The notes: a model not told the origin generated them from the sequence alone. DNA of 64,000 nucleotides from Pedococcus cremeus (GCF_900111375.1 NZ_FOHB01000001.1:62001-126000); one strand, 5' to 3'. Counted from the first letter of the stretch, positions 1 through 9,491 are shown. A program made the numbers and translations.

Positions 1-1956
1 ATTCAACCACGTCATGAAGGGAGTCGGGCCGGGCCAAAGTCCGCGTCCCCGAGTACCCCGAACCTTCGCTGTCGCCTTGAATGCCCGGCTCTGCAGCACA
101 GTCGGGGGCGCTGGTTCATCCTCCGACATTGCGTCAAGAACCTGGACCCGCAGAGCTAGGTCCGTCTCGTGGTACTCCTCGAACAGCTTGAGCTGGCTCG
201 CTGGCATGAGCACGCGACAGACGTCGATGTAACTTCCGCGGTAACCGAACCACCTCTGCATCTGCATCTGGGTGTCAGATGCGGGATCATCGGTCGACCT
301 CGTGAAGAGTGTTGTGCTCAGGCCTTCGAGCGTAAGACCTCGGCTCATGACGTTGCCAGACACGAAGATGGTGCTCTGGTTCGGCGCGACCCGCCAACCG
401 TCTTCGATCCGAGACGGTTCGAAGACTGGTCGGTCCGCCGAACGCTGATCACTGTTGATCACCGCGACCTTCGTGGCCGGAATCAGGTCATTGACGATCC
501 GGACTCGGACATGGTCCCAGTCCAAGTCGGGCCAGACGGGCGTCACACCCTCCTGCGCAGCGACGACTTGGTTTGCCTGCTCGTAGTTGGTCAACCAGGT
601 GGCCCAGCGGTCGGGGTGCTCGTCCATGTCTCGGACGATTCCGGCGGTGCCGAGGTTCAGGCGTCCATTAGCGATCAGTAAGGTGCCATCTCCGGGCGGA
701 AGGCCTGATGACCATTCAAGAATTCTGGCCGCAGTGTCGAAATGGGCATCCAGGGCGGCCGACGGGTGCACCAGCATCGACATGACCGGTCCTGCCGCTG
801 CTTTGGCCTCCAAGGCTGAACCGTAGACATGCGTTGCTGCCTTTGTTGGGCCGACCGCCCCCGAGTCGCGTGCAAGCCTCACAGCGCTAGCGACCAGGAA
901 CCCGCGGATAGCGTTCGGCAACCGGTCTTCCTCCGGGACCGAATCAATGGGAACGCAAAGTGGTATCGAGCCGAGCGGGGATTTGTAGTAGGCGTCCCCA
1001 CCCGTGTACCAGCCCGGAACACCTTCGTGCACCTTGAAGCTTGGTTCACGCTTCTTGTCATCTCCATGGGAGCCCGGCGTCCTGAGGCAGACCACAAAAT
1101 CAGTCGGCGCCAGCGGGTTGGACGGGTCCTGCAGGAAGTTCGCCTGAGGAGTTGCCGTGTACGCCAAATAGGTAGCGCGAAGTTGCGCGATCGCGGTCCG
1201 GCCCGGGTTCTTCCGCGACTCCCAGAGGTCGACGATGCGTCGGGGCACCTGGCGCTCCTGAAGGCTCGCCCCTGCGGCGAGATCAGCCTCCGCGATGGAC
1301 GAGTCGTCAGCCTCGTCGTCGATCACAAGAAGGTGGAAGGGCCGGTCCAGCCTCTCGACGACCGGGTAGACCACCTCGCGGAGTGTCCGCGCAACCCGTT
1401 CCAGGTGTGACACCTGCTTCATCGCGACAAAGATGATCGGACGGTGGTTGGAAAGGGCGCGGTTAGCCTGTTGCTCGGTCAGCGTATACAAGCCGGGCCC
1501 CGGCGCGCCATCGACGATGCTGTTCGGGTCGGAGACCGGCAACATGACTCGGCGTAGGTGCCGGTCTGTAAACGTGTCAAGCTGATCGAGCAGCCGTTCC
1601 CACGTCTGCAACCAAAGGGCAGTGCGGGTCCCACCGAGTACCACGATCGCATCCAGTCCAGCGTCGAGAGATTTCGCGACCACGGCGAGCATCGAGGCCG
1701 TCTTTCCCGACTGCACCGCGCCCATCACGACCCCTCGCCTTTCGCCGGACCGTTCTTCGTCGACCGCAGGGGGCGGGGCATTTACTAGGATGCAACGCTC
1801 GACGATGAAAGAGGCGTCCGCGTCGATGACCTTTCGGCTCTGATACCCGACCTTATCGGCCAAGACTGCGTCGTAGCGGCTCCACCAAGTCTCCTTCGAA
1901 GAAGGCTCTGCAATCCAGATGTGCTGAGGGGCGCCGTGGCTCACACCCGAACTCAT
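1..1956 (-). CDS. Z1 domain protein (helicase-like, restriction-associated), 3' end outside window
   Basis: The minus-strand frame is open from an ATG at 1956 to the window edge (652 codons seen, no stop), so the C-terminus is missing. Read in frame it shows a Walker A-like GAVQSGKTAS at about residues 79-88, a Walker B-like LLVIDDEADDSS ending near 220, TATPQA near 267-272, and the Z1-family signature MQRWFGY at 566-572 preceded by GNVMSRGLTLEGL. The Z1 family is a superfamily-II-helicase-related ATPase found in restriction clusters with C5 methylases, Vsr, MutL/MORC-like ATPases, PD-(D/E)XK and AIPR proteins. The start overlaps the stop of the DUF262 gene as ATGA, indicating translational coupling. 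The role in DNA restriction is inferred from family and context. Confidence 0.9.
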   Translation of the reverse strand, partial: MSSGVSHGAPQHIWIAEPSSKETWWSRYDAVLADKVGYQSRKVIDADASFIVERCILVNAPPPAVDEERSGERRGVVMGAVQSGKTASMLAVVAKSLDAGLDAIVVLGGTRTALWLQTWERLLDQLDTFTDRHLRRVMLPVSDPNSIVDGAPGPGLYTLTEQQANRALSNHRPIIFVAMKQVSHLERVARTLREVVYPVVERLDRPFHLLVIDDEADDSSIAEADLAAGASLQERQVPRRIVDLWESRKNPGRTAIAQLRATYLAYTATPQANFLQDPSNPLAPTDFVVCLRTPGSHGDDKKREPSFKVHEGVPGWYTGGDAYYKSPLGSIPLCVPIDSVPEEDRLPNAIRGFLVASAVRLARDSGAVGPTKAATHVYGSALEAKAAAGPVMSMLVHPSAALDAHFDTAARILEWSSGLPPGDGTLLIANGRLNLGTAGIVRDMDEHPDRWATWLTNYEQANQVVAAQEGVTPVWPDLDWDHVRVRIVNDLIPATKVAVINSDQRSADRPVFEPSRIEDGWRVAPNQSTIFVSGNVMSRGLTLEGLSTTLFTRSTDDPASDTQMQMQRWFGYRGSYIDVCRVLMPASQLKLFEEYHETDLALRVQVLDAMSEDEPAPPTVLQSRAFKATAKVRGTRGRGLWPGPTPFMTWLN

Positions 1957-4163
1957 CCGGTGTGCACCGACACGAGGTCACCGAGGCCAGACGCACCAAA
2001 ATCCGACGTCAGCTTGTCATCGACGTCCGCGATGTCGACCTGCAGTAGGGCGAGGAGCTCGCAGACAACCCTGGCGATGAACTCCCACTGGTCCTTGGAC
2101 TGCGACTTCCTCGGCCGTACCCATTTTGCTGAAGCCTTCTGAATTTCGCTGAACTTGTCCTCGAGCTCGTCGACCAGCGCGTCACCGCGAACCACGTGAG
2201 CGGCGCTGAGCGCGATGAGTGACGAGACGAGTTGAAGCTCCTGCCACTTCCCGGTGCCGCGCGAGTTCACGAATGTCTTTGACCAGATCTCCTGGCCGAT
2301 GGCGGCGTGCGCGTCGAGCCCTTTGTCGAGGACCACCATTGCTTTCAGAACCGTCGCCTGATCGCGAAGACGGTCGGTCTTGTCGTCAGAGATCCGCTTG
2401 AGCAACGCATTGATGTGGTTGGTTGTCGATCGGCCGGGAAGTGCTTCACCAGGGAGGAACAGCGCTGCTGAAACCCAAGATAACAACTTGGTTCTCTTGT
2501 AACCGGCCCGAGGGAATCCGTATCCGTTTAGAATTGTCTGCGTTGACTGCAAGTCATGCCACTCGGACTGAAGGAAAGTCGCATCGTCCTTGACATTTCC
2601 GGAGTCACCAGCCGTGACGACGAGAGCCTTCATGAAGGCGAGGTGGTGGTAGAGAGCATTGCGGATCTCCTCCGCGTTGAGATGCTTCCCCTGCTTGTTG
2701 TAGAGGCTGAATACTTCGTGGATCTGCTCGTCCGACACCTGTTTGTAGGTGATAACTGGGAGGCGATAATCCGCGGATGACTTCTCGAAAACGTAGCTCA
2801 CCGCTCGCGGCACCCCGAGGACGGGAATTTTAACGTCACGAACTTGGCAGTAGTACTTCCCGCGCAGGGCGGCCAGGGCGCCGCTGAGTGGCTTCACCTC
2901 CCCCGAACGCAGAGGGAAGGGGAAGTAACTCTCACGTTCCAGCGTGGCCGTCAGCGCTTCGGGACTGCGCTTCTTCCAAATCTTCTTGAACTCGGGGTAG
3001 TCCCTCTGGAAGGTGTTCAACAGGTCGGGAATCTCCCACTCCACGGCCCTCTTCCGCACCTCCTCGAGCGCAACCGGGTGACAGCCCGTGAAGCGAAGGA
3101 GAGCGGTAAGCCGCTGTTTTCCGTCGACAACCTCGTAGGCGGTCGTGCCCGCCTCCAGGTCGACTCTCTCGAGGATGATCACTGAAGGCAGCGGGATACC
3201 GCGCAGGACCGACTCGATGAGTTGCTGTGACATCGTCGTCACCCACACATCGGCTCGCTGAAAGGACGGACTGAGGTTCAACTCCGCGTTCTCGGCGTAT
3301 CCAACGAAGTCGCTGATGGTCCACGTCGTCGCCTCAGCGTGGATCGGACCGCTGCCCTCGACCTCGTCCTCTTCGGAAACCTCCTCCCACTTGTCCGCCC
3401 AGACGCCGGTAGCACTCTCAAGCGTTGCCGTCCCCTCGTCGATCTTGGCGACTTCTTCGATGAAGGCATTACGGAAGTCCACAGCACGGTCGAGTCGTTC
3501 GGCGAGTCGTTGCAGCAGGCTACTGCCGTCAGGCGCGGGCAACCCTGCCGCTCCTTGCCTCGGCTCGAGTTCGAGCGCTTCGGCCAACGAGCGGTCAAAT
3601 GCCTCGTCTGACTCCTGATTGAGTTCCTCGTCGAGGTGCAGCCATTCGACCACCTCCACGAGACCTGTCCGCCAGCTTCCGTCCGCGAAGTCAACAGCGC
3701 CGGACCGCACCTCTACGCGGTTATCTGAGAAGCCCGAAGGTGCCTGCTCCGTGCTGCTGAGATCGGCGATCGCGTCGGCGATCCGTCGCTCTATCTCGGT
3801 GTCCACGCCAGTCATTTGGTGCGCCTCACTTTTGCCTATCCCCAAAGGGTTTGCCACGCGGATACTTGCCGGCACCTCGGTCTCGTCCAGGTCGAGAGCA
3901 TCCAGCAGCCTGTTCATGCCCACCAGAGTGATCGTGTCGCCCGCAGAGTGGCAGGAACTGTCCCACGCGACGCCAAGCCGCGCCGCAATCTGGGCCCCAC
4001 AGGCAACTTTGGTATGAACGGTGGTTAGGTCCAAGCCCACGACACGCCCGAGGGCCTCTAGGGCAGAGCGCTTCTCCTTGCTCCCGGGCCCCAGCGGTTC
4101 AGCCGGAACGCCAGCAAGCCGGTACATCCGCTCGGTGGCTTCCGCTTTCGATTTCGCACTCAC
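1953..4163 (-). CDS. DUF262 (GmrSD/ParB-Srx-like) domain protein with unassigned N-terminal region
   Basis: This is a 736-residue protein. Residues about 280-500 look like a DUF262 domain: SPSFQR at 298-303 and VVDGKQRLTALLRF at 345-358, the DGxQR signature of the family, which occurs in GmrSD-type modification-dependent nucleases and many restriction clusters. Residues 1-270 are not recognised. They include AWDSSCHSAGDTITLVGMNR at about 66-85 and then an acidic stretch. No GmrD-type DUF1524 HNH motif was noticed at the C-terminus. It is transcribed toward the Z1 gene with a 4-base ATGA overlap and is divergent from vsr. A nuclease or targeting role is inference; the family assignment is fairly firm. 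Confidence 0.8.
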   Translation of the reverse strand: MSAKSKAEATERMYRLAGVPAEPLGPGSKEKRSALEALGRVVGLDLTTVHTKVACGAQIAARLGVAWDSSCHSAGDTITLVGMNRLLDALDLDETEVPASIRVANPLGIGKSEAHQMTGVDTEIERRIADAIADLSSTEQAPSGFSDNRVEVRSGAVDFADGSWRTGLVEVVEWLHLDEELNQESDEAFDRSLAEALELEPRQGAAGLPAPDGSSLLQRLAERLDRAVDFRNAFIEEVAKIDEGTATLESATGVWADKWEEVSEEDEVEGSGPIHAEATTWTISDFVGYAENAELNLSPSFQRADVWVTTMSQQLIESVLRGIPLPSVIILERVDLEAGTTAYEVVDGKQRLTALLRFTGCHPVALEEVRKRAVEWEIPDLLNTFQRDYPEFKKIWKKRSPEALTATLERESYFPFPLRSGEVKPLSGALAALRGKYYCQVRDVKIPVLGVPRAVSYVFEKSSADYRLPVITYKQVSDEQIHEVFSLYNKQGKHLNAEEIRNALYHHLAFMKALVVTAGDSGNVKDDATFLQSEWHDLQSTQTILNGYGFPRAGYKRTKLLSWVSAALFLPGEALPGRSTTNHINALLKRISDDKTDRLRDQATVLKAMVVLDKGLDAHAAIGQEIWSKTFVNSRGTGKWQELQLVSSLIALSAAHVVRGDALVDELEDKFSEIQKASAKWVRPRKSQSKDQWEFIARVVCELLALLQVDIADVDDKLTSDFGASGLGDLVSVHTG

Positions 4164-4281
4164 TCGACGTGCACTCCAATTGTTGCGATGGGCATCGATA
4201 TCGCACGCTACCCGGAATCAGGGAAGGGGCTGCGGCATCTCGTGCGGCCCCACCGTGGGATCATCGTTCAGAGGTGGTGCA

Positions 4282-4713
4282 GTGAACAAGGACGAGCCCG
4301 CGCGGGCGCGCCCAGGCCCGATTCTGTCTGAGCGCATGTCGACCCTGGCTCGGCGGGATACCAAGCCCGAGGTCGACCTCCGTCGTGCCCTCCACCGGAG
4401 GGGCCTCAGGTACCGGGTTCAGTTCAAGGTCCCCGGAAACAGGCGTCGCACCATCGATATCGCATTCACACGGGCGCGCCTCGCCGTTTACGTCGACGGA
4501 TGCTTCTGGCACGGCTGCCCCGATCACCACGTCCTGCCACGCACAAATTCCAACTGGTGGCAGTGGAAGGTCGAACTGAACAAAGCACGGGACGCGGACA
4601 CGAACCAGGCCCTCGAGCGCGCCGGCTGGATTGCGCTGAGGTTCTGGGAACACGTTGACCCGGAGGAGGCAGCGTTCGTGATCGAGGAGACCTACCGGTC
4701 GCGACTGAGTTGA
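4282..4713 (+). CDS. vsr: very short patch repair (Vsr) endonuclease
   Basis: The 143-residue product starts at a GTG (4282) with GAGGTGG a few bases upstream. This fits the family better than the longer open frame, because Vsr proteins begin about 15-20 residues before the SxRMSxLxRRDTKPE segment seen here. Catalytic and zinc-site landmarks are TIDIAF (Asp59), DGCFWHGCPDHH (residues 72-83) and NWWQWKVELNKARD. Vsr nicks 5' of the T in T:G mismatches produced by deamination of 5-methylcytosine. Its 3' end overlaps that of the convergent C5 methylase by 22 bp, the expected partner. An in-frame ATG at 4336 would remove conserved residues. Confidence 0.95.
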   Translation: MNKDEPARARPGPILSERMSTLARRDTKPEVDLRRALHRRGLRYRVQFKVPGNRRRTIDIAFTRARLAVYVDGCFWHGCPDHHVLPRTNSNWWQWKVELNKARDADTNQALERAGWIALRFWEHVDPEEAAFVIEETYRSRLS

Positions 4714-6143
4714 GTGAGAACGCTGTCCGGGCCGCGCCGGCCATCCTCCGAGGCAGTACGCACAGCATCAACGATGTGCTGCGGAATCTCCTCGGAGTGC
4801 TCCAGCACGTAGCGGCAGAATAGGAAGAAGACGACCCCGACGTTGACCCCGTTACCCATCTGCTTGTACGACGCGGCATCCTTCTGCTGCACCCACCCGT
4901 TGGTGTGCTCCTCATCCGACTGGCGGAACTCGAACCAGTCCGGGAGCCCCTGCAAGCGGGCGGTCTCGCGGGGGGTGAGACGACGGCGAGTCCCCAGAAC
5001 AGAGGTCTGCGTGATGGCCACGAGCGCGGGCACGTAGTCGGGTCGCTTCGCCCGGATTCCCGATGGCCTGAAGTGAAGAATCGATTCTTCGAGCGCGACG
5101 TGCGGGCCAGCCTGCCACTCGAACTTGCGACGCGAAGCCGGGAAACTGTCGATGGTCATCTGGTAACGATCGATGACTTCCGCATGGCGCTCGTAGAAGC
5201 GCGCGTTCTTGATCAGGAAGTCCGCCTTCCATGCCGGGAGGGGCTCACCTCTTAGTTCGGCTGCTTCGATGATGTCCGCAGCCGCTTGGACGGTGCGGAA
5301 AGCATCGGCCCAGATTGGGAATCCTGGAAGGCGCTCCCCGGGATCGAGGCGCATGGCGACGTCCGTTAGGAGGCTGTTCCAGGTGTCGATCCACTTCCTC
5401 TCGGTCGACTCCAGCTCGTACCTGCTATCCGCGGCCTTCTCGAGTGGCAGATGTTCCTCGAGGCTCCATTTCTTTTTGTTCCAGTCGCCGAATGAGGTCC
5501 TAGTCGTAACGATCGGATCGTCGTAGTTTGCCGCATCCTCGGCGGTCTCGCGCCCGACGTGGTGGGCGAGAATAAAGACCCGCTCGCGCGCCTGCGGCCG
5601 ACCGCCGAGTTCGGGAGGCAGCAGGTGCGGCGAGAGGACTGCTGGCTTGCTAGCCGTTCGATAGCCGAGCTGCCGCAGGGTCCTGACGATCGTCGCGAGA
5701 GTTTCAGTGTGCCGCGGACCTGCCAGGTTGCGGACATTCTCAAGAAGAACAACCGAGGGCCTACGCTCTTCATCTTGCAAGATCTGGGCAATGTTCCAGA
5801 AAAGGGTGCCTCGGGTCTCTTCCATCCCGAGTTGTTTGCCGCTCTTGGAGAACGGCTGGCAGGGGAACCCGGCGGCCAACACGTCCGCATGCGGAACCTG
5901 AACCTTCGGTTCGGTGAGCGGGACGATGTCACCGCTGACCCGGAACTTCGAGACCCCTGCAGGCGGCGCTGCACCCATCTTCCGTAGCGGCCTTAGCCAG
6001 TTGTAGTCGTAAACGCCAGCCGCGTCCCGATCGATCTCACTCGCGAAGACCCACTGCCCTCCAGCGGCGTGCAAGGCGGCGTGGAAGCCGCCGACACCCG
6101 CGAACAGGTCGGAGAAGGTGAAACCTGAGGATGTCGAACCCAT
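4692..6143 (-). CDS. dcm: DNA (cytosine-5-)-methyltransferase
   Basis: The 483-residue protein has C5-methylase motifs in order: motif I SDLFAGVGGF (11-20), motif IV GFPCQPFSKSGKQ with catalytic Cys95, motif VI LLENVRNL (Glu135), RERVFILAH, and the C-terminal QMGNGVNV motif X. The target-recognition region lies between about 200 and 390 and does not reveal a specificity. It is convergent with vsr and overlaps it. The start region carries an 8-bp palindrome GTTCGAAC (6144-6151) directly before the ATG and only a weak Shine-Dalgarno sequence. The symbol is used generically; the recognition sequence is unknown and need not be that of E. coli Dcm. Confidence 0.95.
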   Translation of the reverse strand: MGSTSSGFTFSDLFAGVGGFHAALHAAGGQWVFASEIDRDAAGVYDYNWLRPLRKMGAAPPAGVSKFRVSGDIVPLTEPKVQVPHADVLAAGFPCQPFSKSGKQLGMEETRGTLFWNIAQILQDEERRPSVVLLENVRNLAGPRHTETLATIVRTLRQLGYRTASKPAVLSPHLLPPELGGRPQARERVFILAHHVGRETAEDAANYDDPIVTTRTSFGDWNKKKWSLEEHLPLEKAADSRYELESTERKWIDTWNSLLTDVAMRLDPGERLPGFPIWADAFRTVQAAADIIEAAELRGEPLPAWKADFLIKNARFYERHAEVIDRYQMTIDSFPASRRKFEWQAGPHVALEESILHFRPSGIRAKRPDYVPALVAITQTSVLGTRRRLTPRETARLQGLPDWFEFRQSDEEHTNGWVQQKDAASYKQMGNGVNVGVVFFLFCRYVLEHSEEIPQHIVDAVRTASEDGRRGPDSVLTQLSRDR

Positions 6144-6340
6144 GTTCGAACCCTAACTGCTCAGGCGGATTCACCCTTTGAGCGACCCGCGCATCCCATT
6201 TACCGTTAGAAGCACCCCGCGTCGGTTGCCGACAGCTCAGTAAGCGGCAGGACGCTGCCCCACAGTGGGCGAAGGGGCCAGTTCAGCATCGACTGTCACT
6301 CGCAACCGATGACAACCGCATCGTGCGCCTCACGAGACGC

Positions 6341-6379
6341 GGTTTGGCCCCCGACCATTTGTCGGTCGAGGGCCAAACC
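6341..6379 (-). terminator. rho-independent-type hairpin after nrdJ
   Basis: Arms 6341-6356 and 6364-6379 form a 16-bp stem with one mismatch and a 7-base loop. It lies 11 bases beyond the nrdJ stop on the minus strand. There is no T-run, as is common in high-GC actinobacteria. Confidence 0.7.
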
Positions 6380-6390
6380 ACAGCGCCTTC

Positions 6391-9306
6391 TCAGCTGCAG
6401 CCGCTGGTGCTGCCGCAGCCTTCGCACACGTAGCAGGACCCAGCGGGGCGCATCTTCGTGCCGCAGGTCATGCAGATCGGCGCGTCGGCAGCCTTGCCCT
6501 GGAACTTCTCCAGCAGCTCGGCCGAGCTCGCCACACCAGACACCTCACGAGCGGAGGCAGCACCGGCGCCGAACTTCACCTCGGACGCCTTGTCGTCACC
6601 CTTCGGCTCGGCCGGCTTGGCGGCCTTGGCGACCGGAGCCGACTGCTGCAGGCTCTCGAGCTCGTCCTCGATCTCCTCGTCCGACTCCTCGGAAACCGGG
6701 GCGTACGAACCGGTCTCGAGCTGGCGGGCGCGCTCGTCGGCGGTGTGGATCCCCATGAACGAGCGGGTCTCGAAGTCCATGTGGTCCAGCGCCAGGCGGC
6801 GGAACACGTAGTCCATGATCGACTGCGCCATGCGCACGTCCGGGTCGTCCGTGAGGCCGGCCGGCTCGAAGCGCAGGTTGGTGAACTTCTCGACGAAGGT
6901 CTCCAGCGGCACGCCGTACTGCAGGCCGATCGAGACGGCGATCGAGAAGGCGTCCATCACGCCGGCCAAGGTCGAGCCCTGCTTGCCGAACTTGAGGAAG
7001 ATCTCGCCGAGCTCGCCGTTCTCGTAGGTGCCGGCGGTGAGGTAGCCCTCGGCTCCGCCGACCGCGAACGAGGTGGTCTGCGAGGTCCGGCGCTTCGGCA
7101 GGCGCTTGCGCACCGGGCGGTACTCGACGACCTTCTCGACCTTCACACCCGCAGCCGCGGCGTCAGCAGCAGCGGCCTTGTCCTTGGCGGTGGAGCCACC
7201 GTCGGACAGCGGCTGGCCGACCTTGCAGTTGTCGCGGTAGACCGCGATCGCCTTCAGGCCGAGCTTCCAGCCCTGCATGTGGACGTCCTCGATCTGCTCG
7301 ATCGTGGCGTCCTCCGGCAGGTTCACGGTCTTGGAGATCGCGCCGGACAGGAACGGCTGCACCGCGGCCATCATGCGCACGTGGCCCATCGGGGAGATGG
7401 CGCGCGCACCCATCGCGGTGTCGAACACCTCGTAGTGCTCCGGCTTCAGGCCGGGGGCGTCGATGACGTGGCCCTTGTCGGCGATGTACTCGACGATCGC
7501 CTCGATCGACTCCTCCTGGTACCCGAGCTTCTTCAGCGCGCGCGGGATGGTCAGGTTGACGATCTGCATCGAGCCGCCACCGACGAGCTTCTTGAACTTC
7601 ACCAGGGAGAAGTCGGGCTCGATGCCGGTGGTGTCGCAGTCCATCATGAAGCCGATGGTCCCGGTCGGGGCCAGCACCGACGCCTGGGCGTTGCGGTAGC
7701 CGCTCTTCTCCCCCACCTTCACCACGGCGTCCCACGCCTTGGTGGCCGCGCGGTGGATGTCGTTGTCCATCGTGTCGAGCGGGCGGATCGCGTCGTTGGC
7801 GGCCTGGTGCTTGCGCATCACGCGCTTGTGGGCGTCCGCGTTGCGGGCGTACCCGGCATACGGGCCGACGACGCCGGCGAGCTCGGCGGAGCGCTTGTAG
7901 GCGGCACCGGTGAGCAGCGAGGTGATCGCCGCGGCGAGCGAGCGCCCACCCTCGGAGTCGTAGCCGTGGCCGGTGGCCATGAGCAGCGCGCCGAGGTTGG
8001 CGTAGCCGATGCCCAGCTGGCGGTAGTCACGGGTGGTCTCGCCGATGCCCTCGGTCGGGAAGTCGGCGAAGCAGATGGAGATGTCCATCGCCGTGATGAC
8101 GAGCTCGGCGACCTTCTGGAAGGTGGCGGTGTCGAAGGTGTCGTCCTCGCGGAGGAACTTCAGCAGGTTGAGCGACGCCAGGTTGCACGAGGAGTTGTCG
8201 AGCGACATGTACTCCGAGCACGGGTTGGACGCGGTGATCCGGCCGGTCTCGGGGTTGGTGTGCCAGTCGTTGATGGTGTCGTCGTACTGCAGGCCCGGGT
8301 CGGCGCACTCCCACGCGGCCTTCGCGATGTCGCGGAAGAGCTTGCGGGCGTCGACCGACTCGATGACCTCACCGGTGGTGCGGGAGCGCAGGCCGAAGTC
8401 GGTGCCCTCCTCGACCGCGCGCATGAACTCGTCGGAGACGCGCACCGAGTTGTTGGCGTTCTGGTACTGGACCGAGGTGATGTCCTTGCCGCCGAGGTCC
8501 ATGTCGAAGCCGGCGTCACGCAGCGCGCGGATCTTGTCCTCCTCGCGCGCCTTGGTCTCGACGAACTCCTCGATGTCGGGGTGGTCGACGTCGAGCACGA
8601 CCATCTTCGCCGCGCGGCGGGTGGCGCCACCGGACTTGATGGTGCCCGCGGAGGCGTCGGCACCGCGCATGAAGGAGACCGGACCGGAGGCGGTGCCGCC
8701 GGAGGACAGCAGCTCCTTGGAGGAGCGGATGCGGGAGAGGTTCAGGCCGGCACCGGAGCCGCCCTGGAAGATCTTCCCCTCCTCCTTGTACCAGTTGAGG
8801 ATCGAGTCCATCGAGTCGTCGACCGCGAGGATGAAGCAGGCGGAGACCTGCTGCGGCGACGAGGTGCCGACGTTGAACCAGACCGGGCTGTTGAAGCTGA
8901 ACACCTGGTGCAGCAGGGCGTAGGTCAGCTCGTGCTCGAAGATCTCGGCGTCCTCGGGCGTGGCGAAGTAGCCGTGGTCCTTGCCGGCCTTGACGTAGGT
9001 CAGCACCACGCGGTCGATCAGCTGCTTGAGGCTGTTCTCGCGCTTCTCGGTGCCGAGGGCGCCGCGGAAGTACTTGGTGGTGACGATGGTGGAGGCGTTG
9101 ACCGACCAGAAGTCGGGGAACTCGACGCCGCGCTGCTCGAAGATCGTCGCGCCGGTCTTCCAGTTCTGCTGGACGACGTCGCGCTTCTCCCAGGTCACCT
9201 CGTCATAGGGGTGCACACCAGGGGTCGTGTAGATCCGCTCGATGGCAATGCCCTTGCCACGACCGTTCTTGCGGGCACCTGCACGTGCTCCGGCGGTTTC
9301 TGTCAT
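6391..9306 (-). CDS. nrdJ: vitamin B12-dependent (class II) ribonucleotide reductase
   Basis: The 971-residue class II ribonucleotide reductase makes deoxyribonucleotides with adenosylcobalamin as radical source, independent of oxygen. The ATG at 9306 follows AGGGAGG; an upstream in-frame start adds an unrelated-looking 22 residues. Visible landmarks are NPCSEYMSLDNSSCNLASLNL-type active-site sequence (split here: NPCSEYMSLDNSS, then CNLASLNL), APTGTIGFMMDCDTTGIEPD, and a cysteine-rich C-terminal tail with CMTCGTKM and CYVCEGCG that shuttles electrons to the active site. It lies downstream of nrdR in the same direction, the arrangement of the Streptomyces nrdRJ operon. No cobalamin riboswitch was recognised upstream. 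A strong hairpin follows the stop. Confidence 0.97.
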   Translation of the reverse strand: MTETAGARAGARKNGRGKGIAIERIYTTPGVHPYDEVTWEKRDVVQQNWKTGATIFEQRGVEFPDFWSVNASTIVTTKYFRGALGTEKRENSLKQLIDRVVLTYVKAGKDHGYFATPEDAEIFEHELTYALLHQVFSFNSPVWFNVGTSSPQQVSACFILAVDDSMDSILNWYKEEGKIFQGGSGAGLNLSRIRSSKELLSSGGTASGPVSFMRGADASAGTIKSGGATRRAAKMVVLDVDHPDIEEFVETKAREEDKIRALRDAGFDMDLGGKDITSVQYQNANNSVRVSDEFMRAVEEGTDFGLRSRTTGEVIESVDARKLFRDIAKAAWECADPGLQYDDTINDWHTNPETGRITASNPCSEYMSLDNSSCNLASLNLLKFLREDDTFDTATFQKVAELVITAMDISICFADFPTEGIGETTRDYRQLGIGYANLGALLMATGHGYDSEGGRSLAAAITSLLTGAAYKRSAELAGVVGPYAGYARNADAHKRVMRKHQAANDAIRPLDTMDNDIHRAATKAWDAVVKVGEKSGYRNAQASVLAPTGTIGFMMDCDTTGIEPDFSLVKFKKLVGGGSMQIVNLTIPRALKKLGYQEESIEAIVEYIADKGHVIDAPGLKPEHYEVFDTAMGARAISPMGHVRMMAAVQPFLSGAISKTVNLPEDATIEQIEDVHMQGWKLGLKAIAVYRDNCKVGQPLSDGGSTAKDKAAAADAAAAGVKVEKVVEYRPVRKRLPKRRTSQTTSFAVGGAEGYLTAGTYENGELGEIFLKFGKQGSTLAGVMDAFSIAVSIGLQYGVPLETFVEKFTNLRFEPAGLTDDPDVRMAQSIMDYVFRRLALDHMDFETRSFMGIHTADERARQLETGSYAPVSEESDEEIEDELESLQQSAPVAKAAKPAEPKGDDKASEVKFGAGAASAREVSGVASSAELLEKFQGKAADAPICMTCGTKMRPAGSCYVCEGCGSTSGCS

Positions 9307-9450
9307 TGGTGGCCTCCCTGACCCCTCGTGATGGTGTGCTGCGGTCATTACGTGAATTCTCGGTCCGACCACCGACAGTCGACGCTGTCAGTCGGTCATC
9401 CCCCGTGCGGTCCTGCTGGTGGTGCAGTGGTGGTGCTCTGTGCGTTGGTT

Positions 9451-9487
9451 CCGGTATGCCGCTTGCTCTGGCCGGGCGGCATACCGG
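9451..9487. repeat. 12-bp inverted repeat between nrdR and nrdJ
   Basis: Perfect arms CCGGTATGCCGC (9451-9462) and GCGGCATACCGG (9476-9487) flank a 13-base loop, four bases after the nrdR stop. It is built from two facing copies of the dispersed GTATGCCG motif. It may act as a partial terminator or RNA-processing hairpin within the operon; no T-run follows. Confidence 0.7.
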
Positions 9488-9491
9488 AGCT

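Noticed and set aside
829-1410. 193-codon plus-strand ORF in the first 2 kb
   Set aside because: Antisense to the Z1 gene, whose minus-strand frame is open throughout and carries all family motifs.
6745-9321. 858-codon plus-strand open frame
   Set aside because: It is antisense to nrdJ, with Arg/Asp/Val-biased composition and no motif; a GC-rich shadow.
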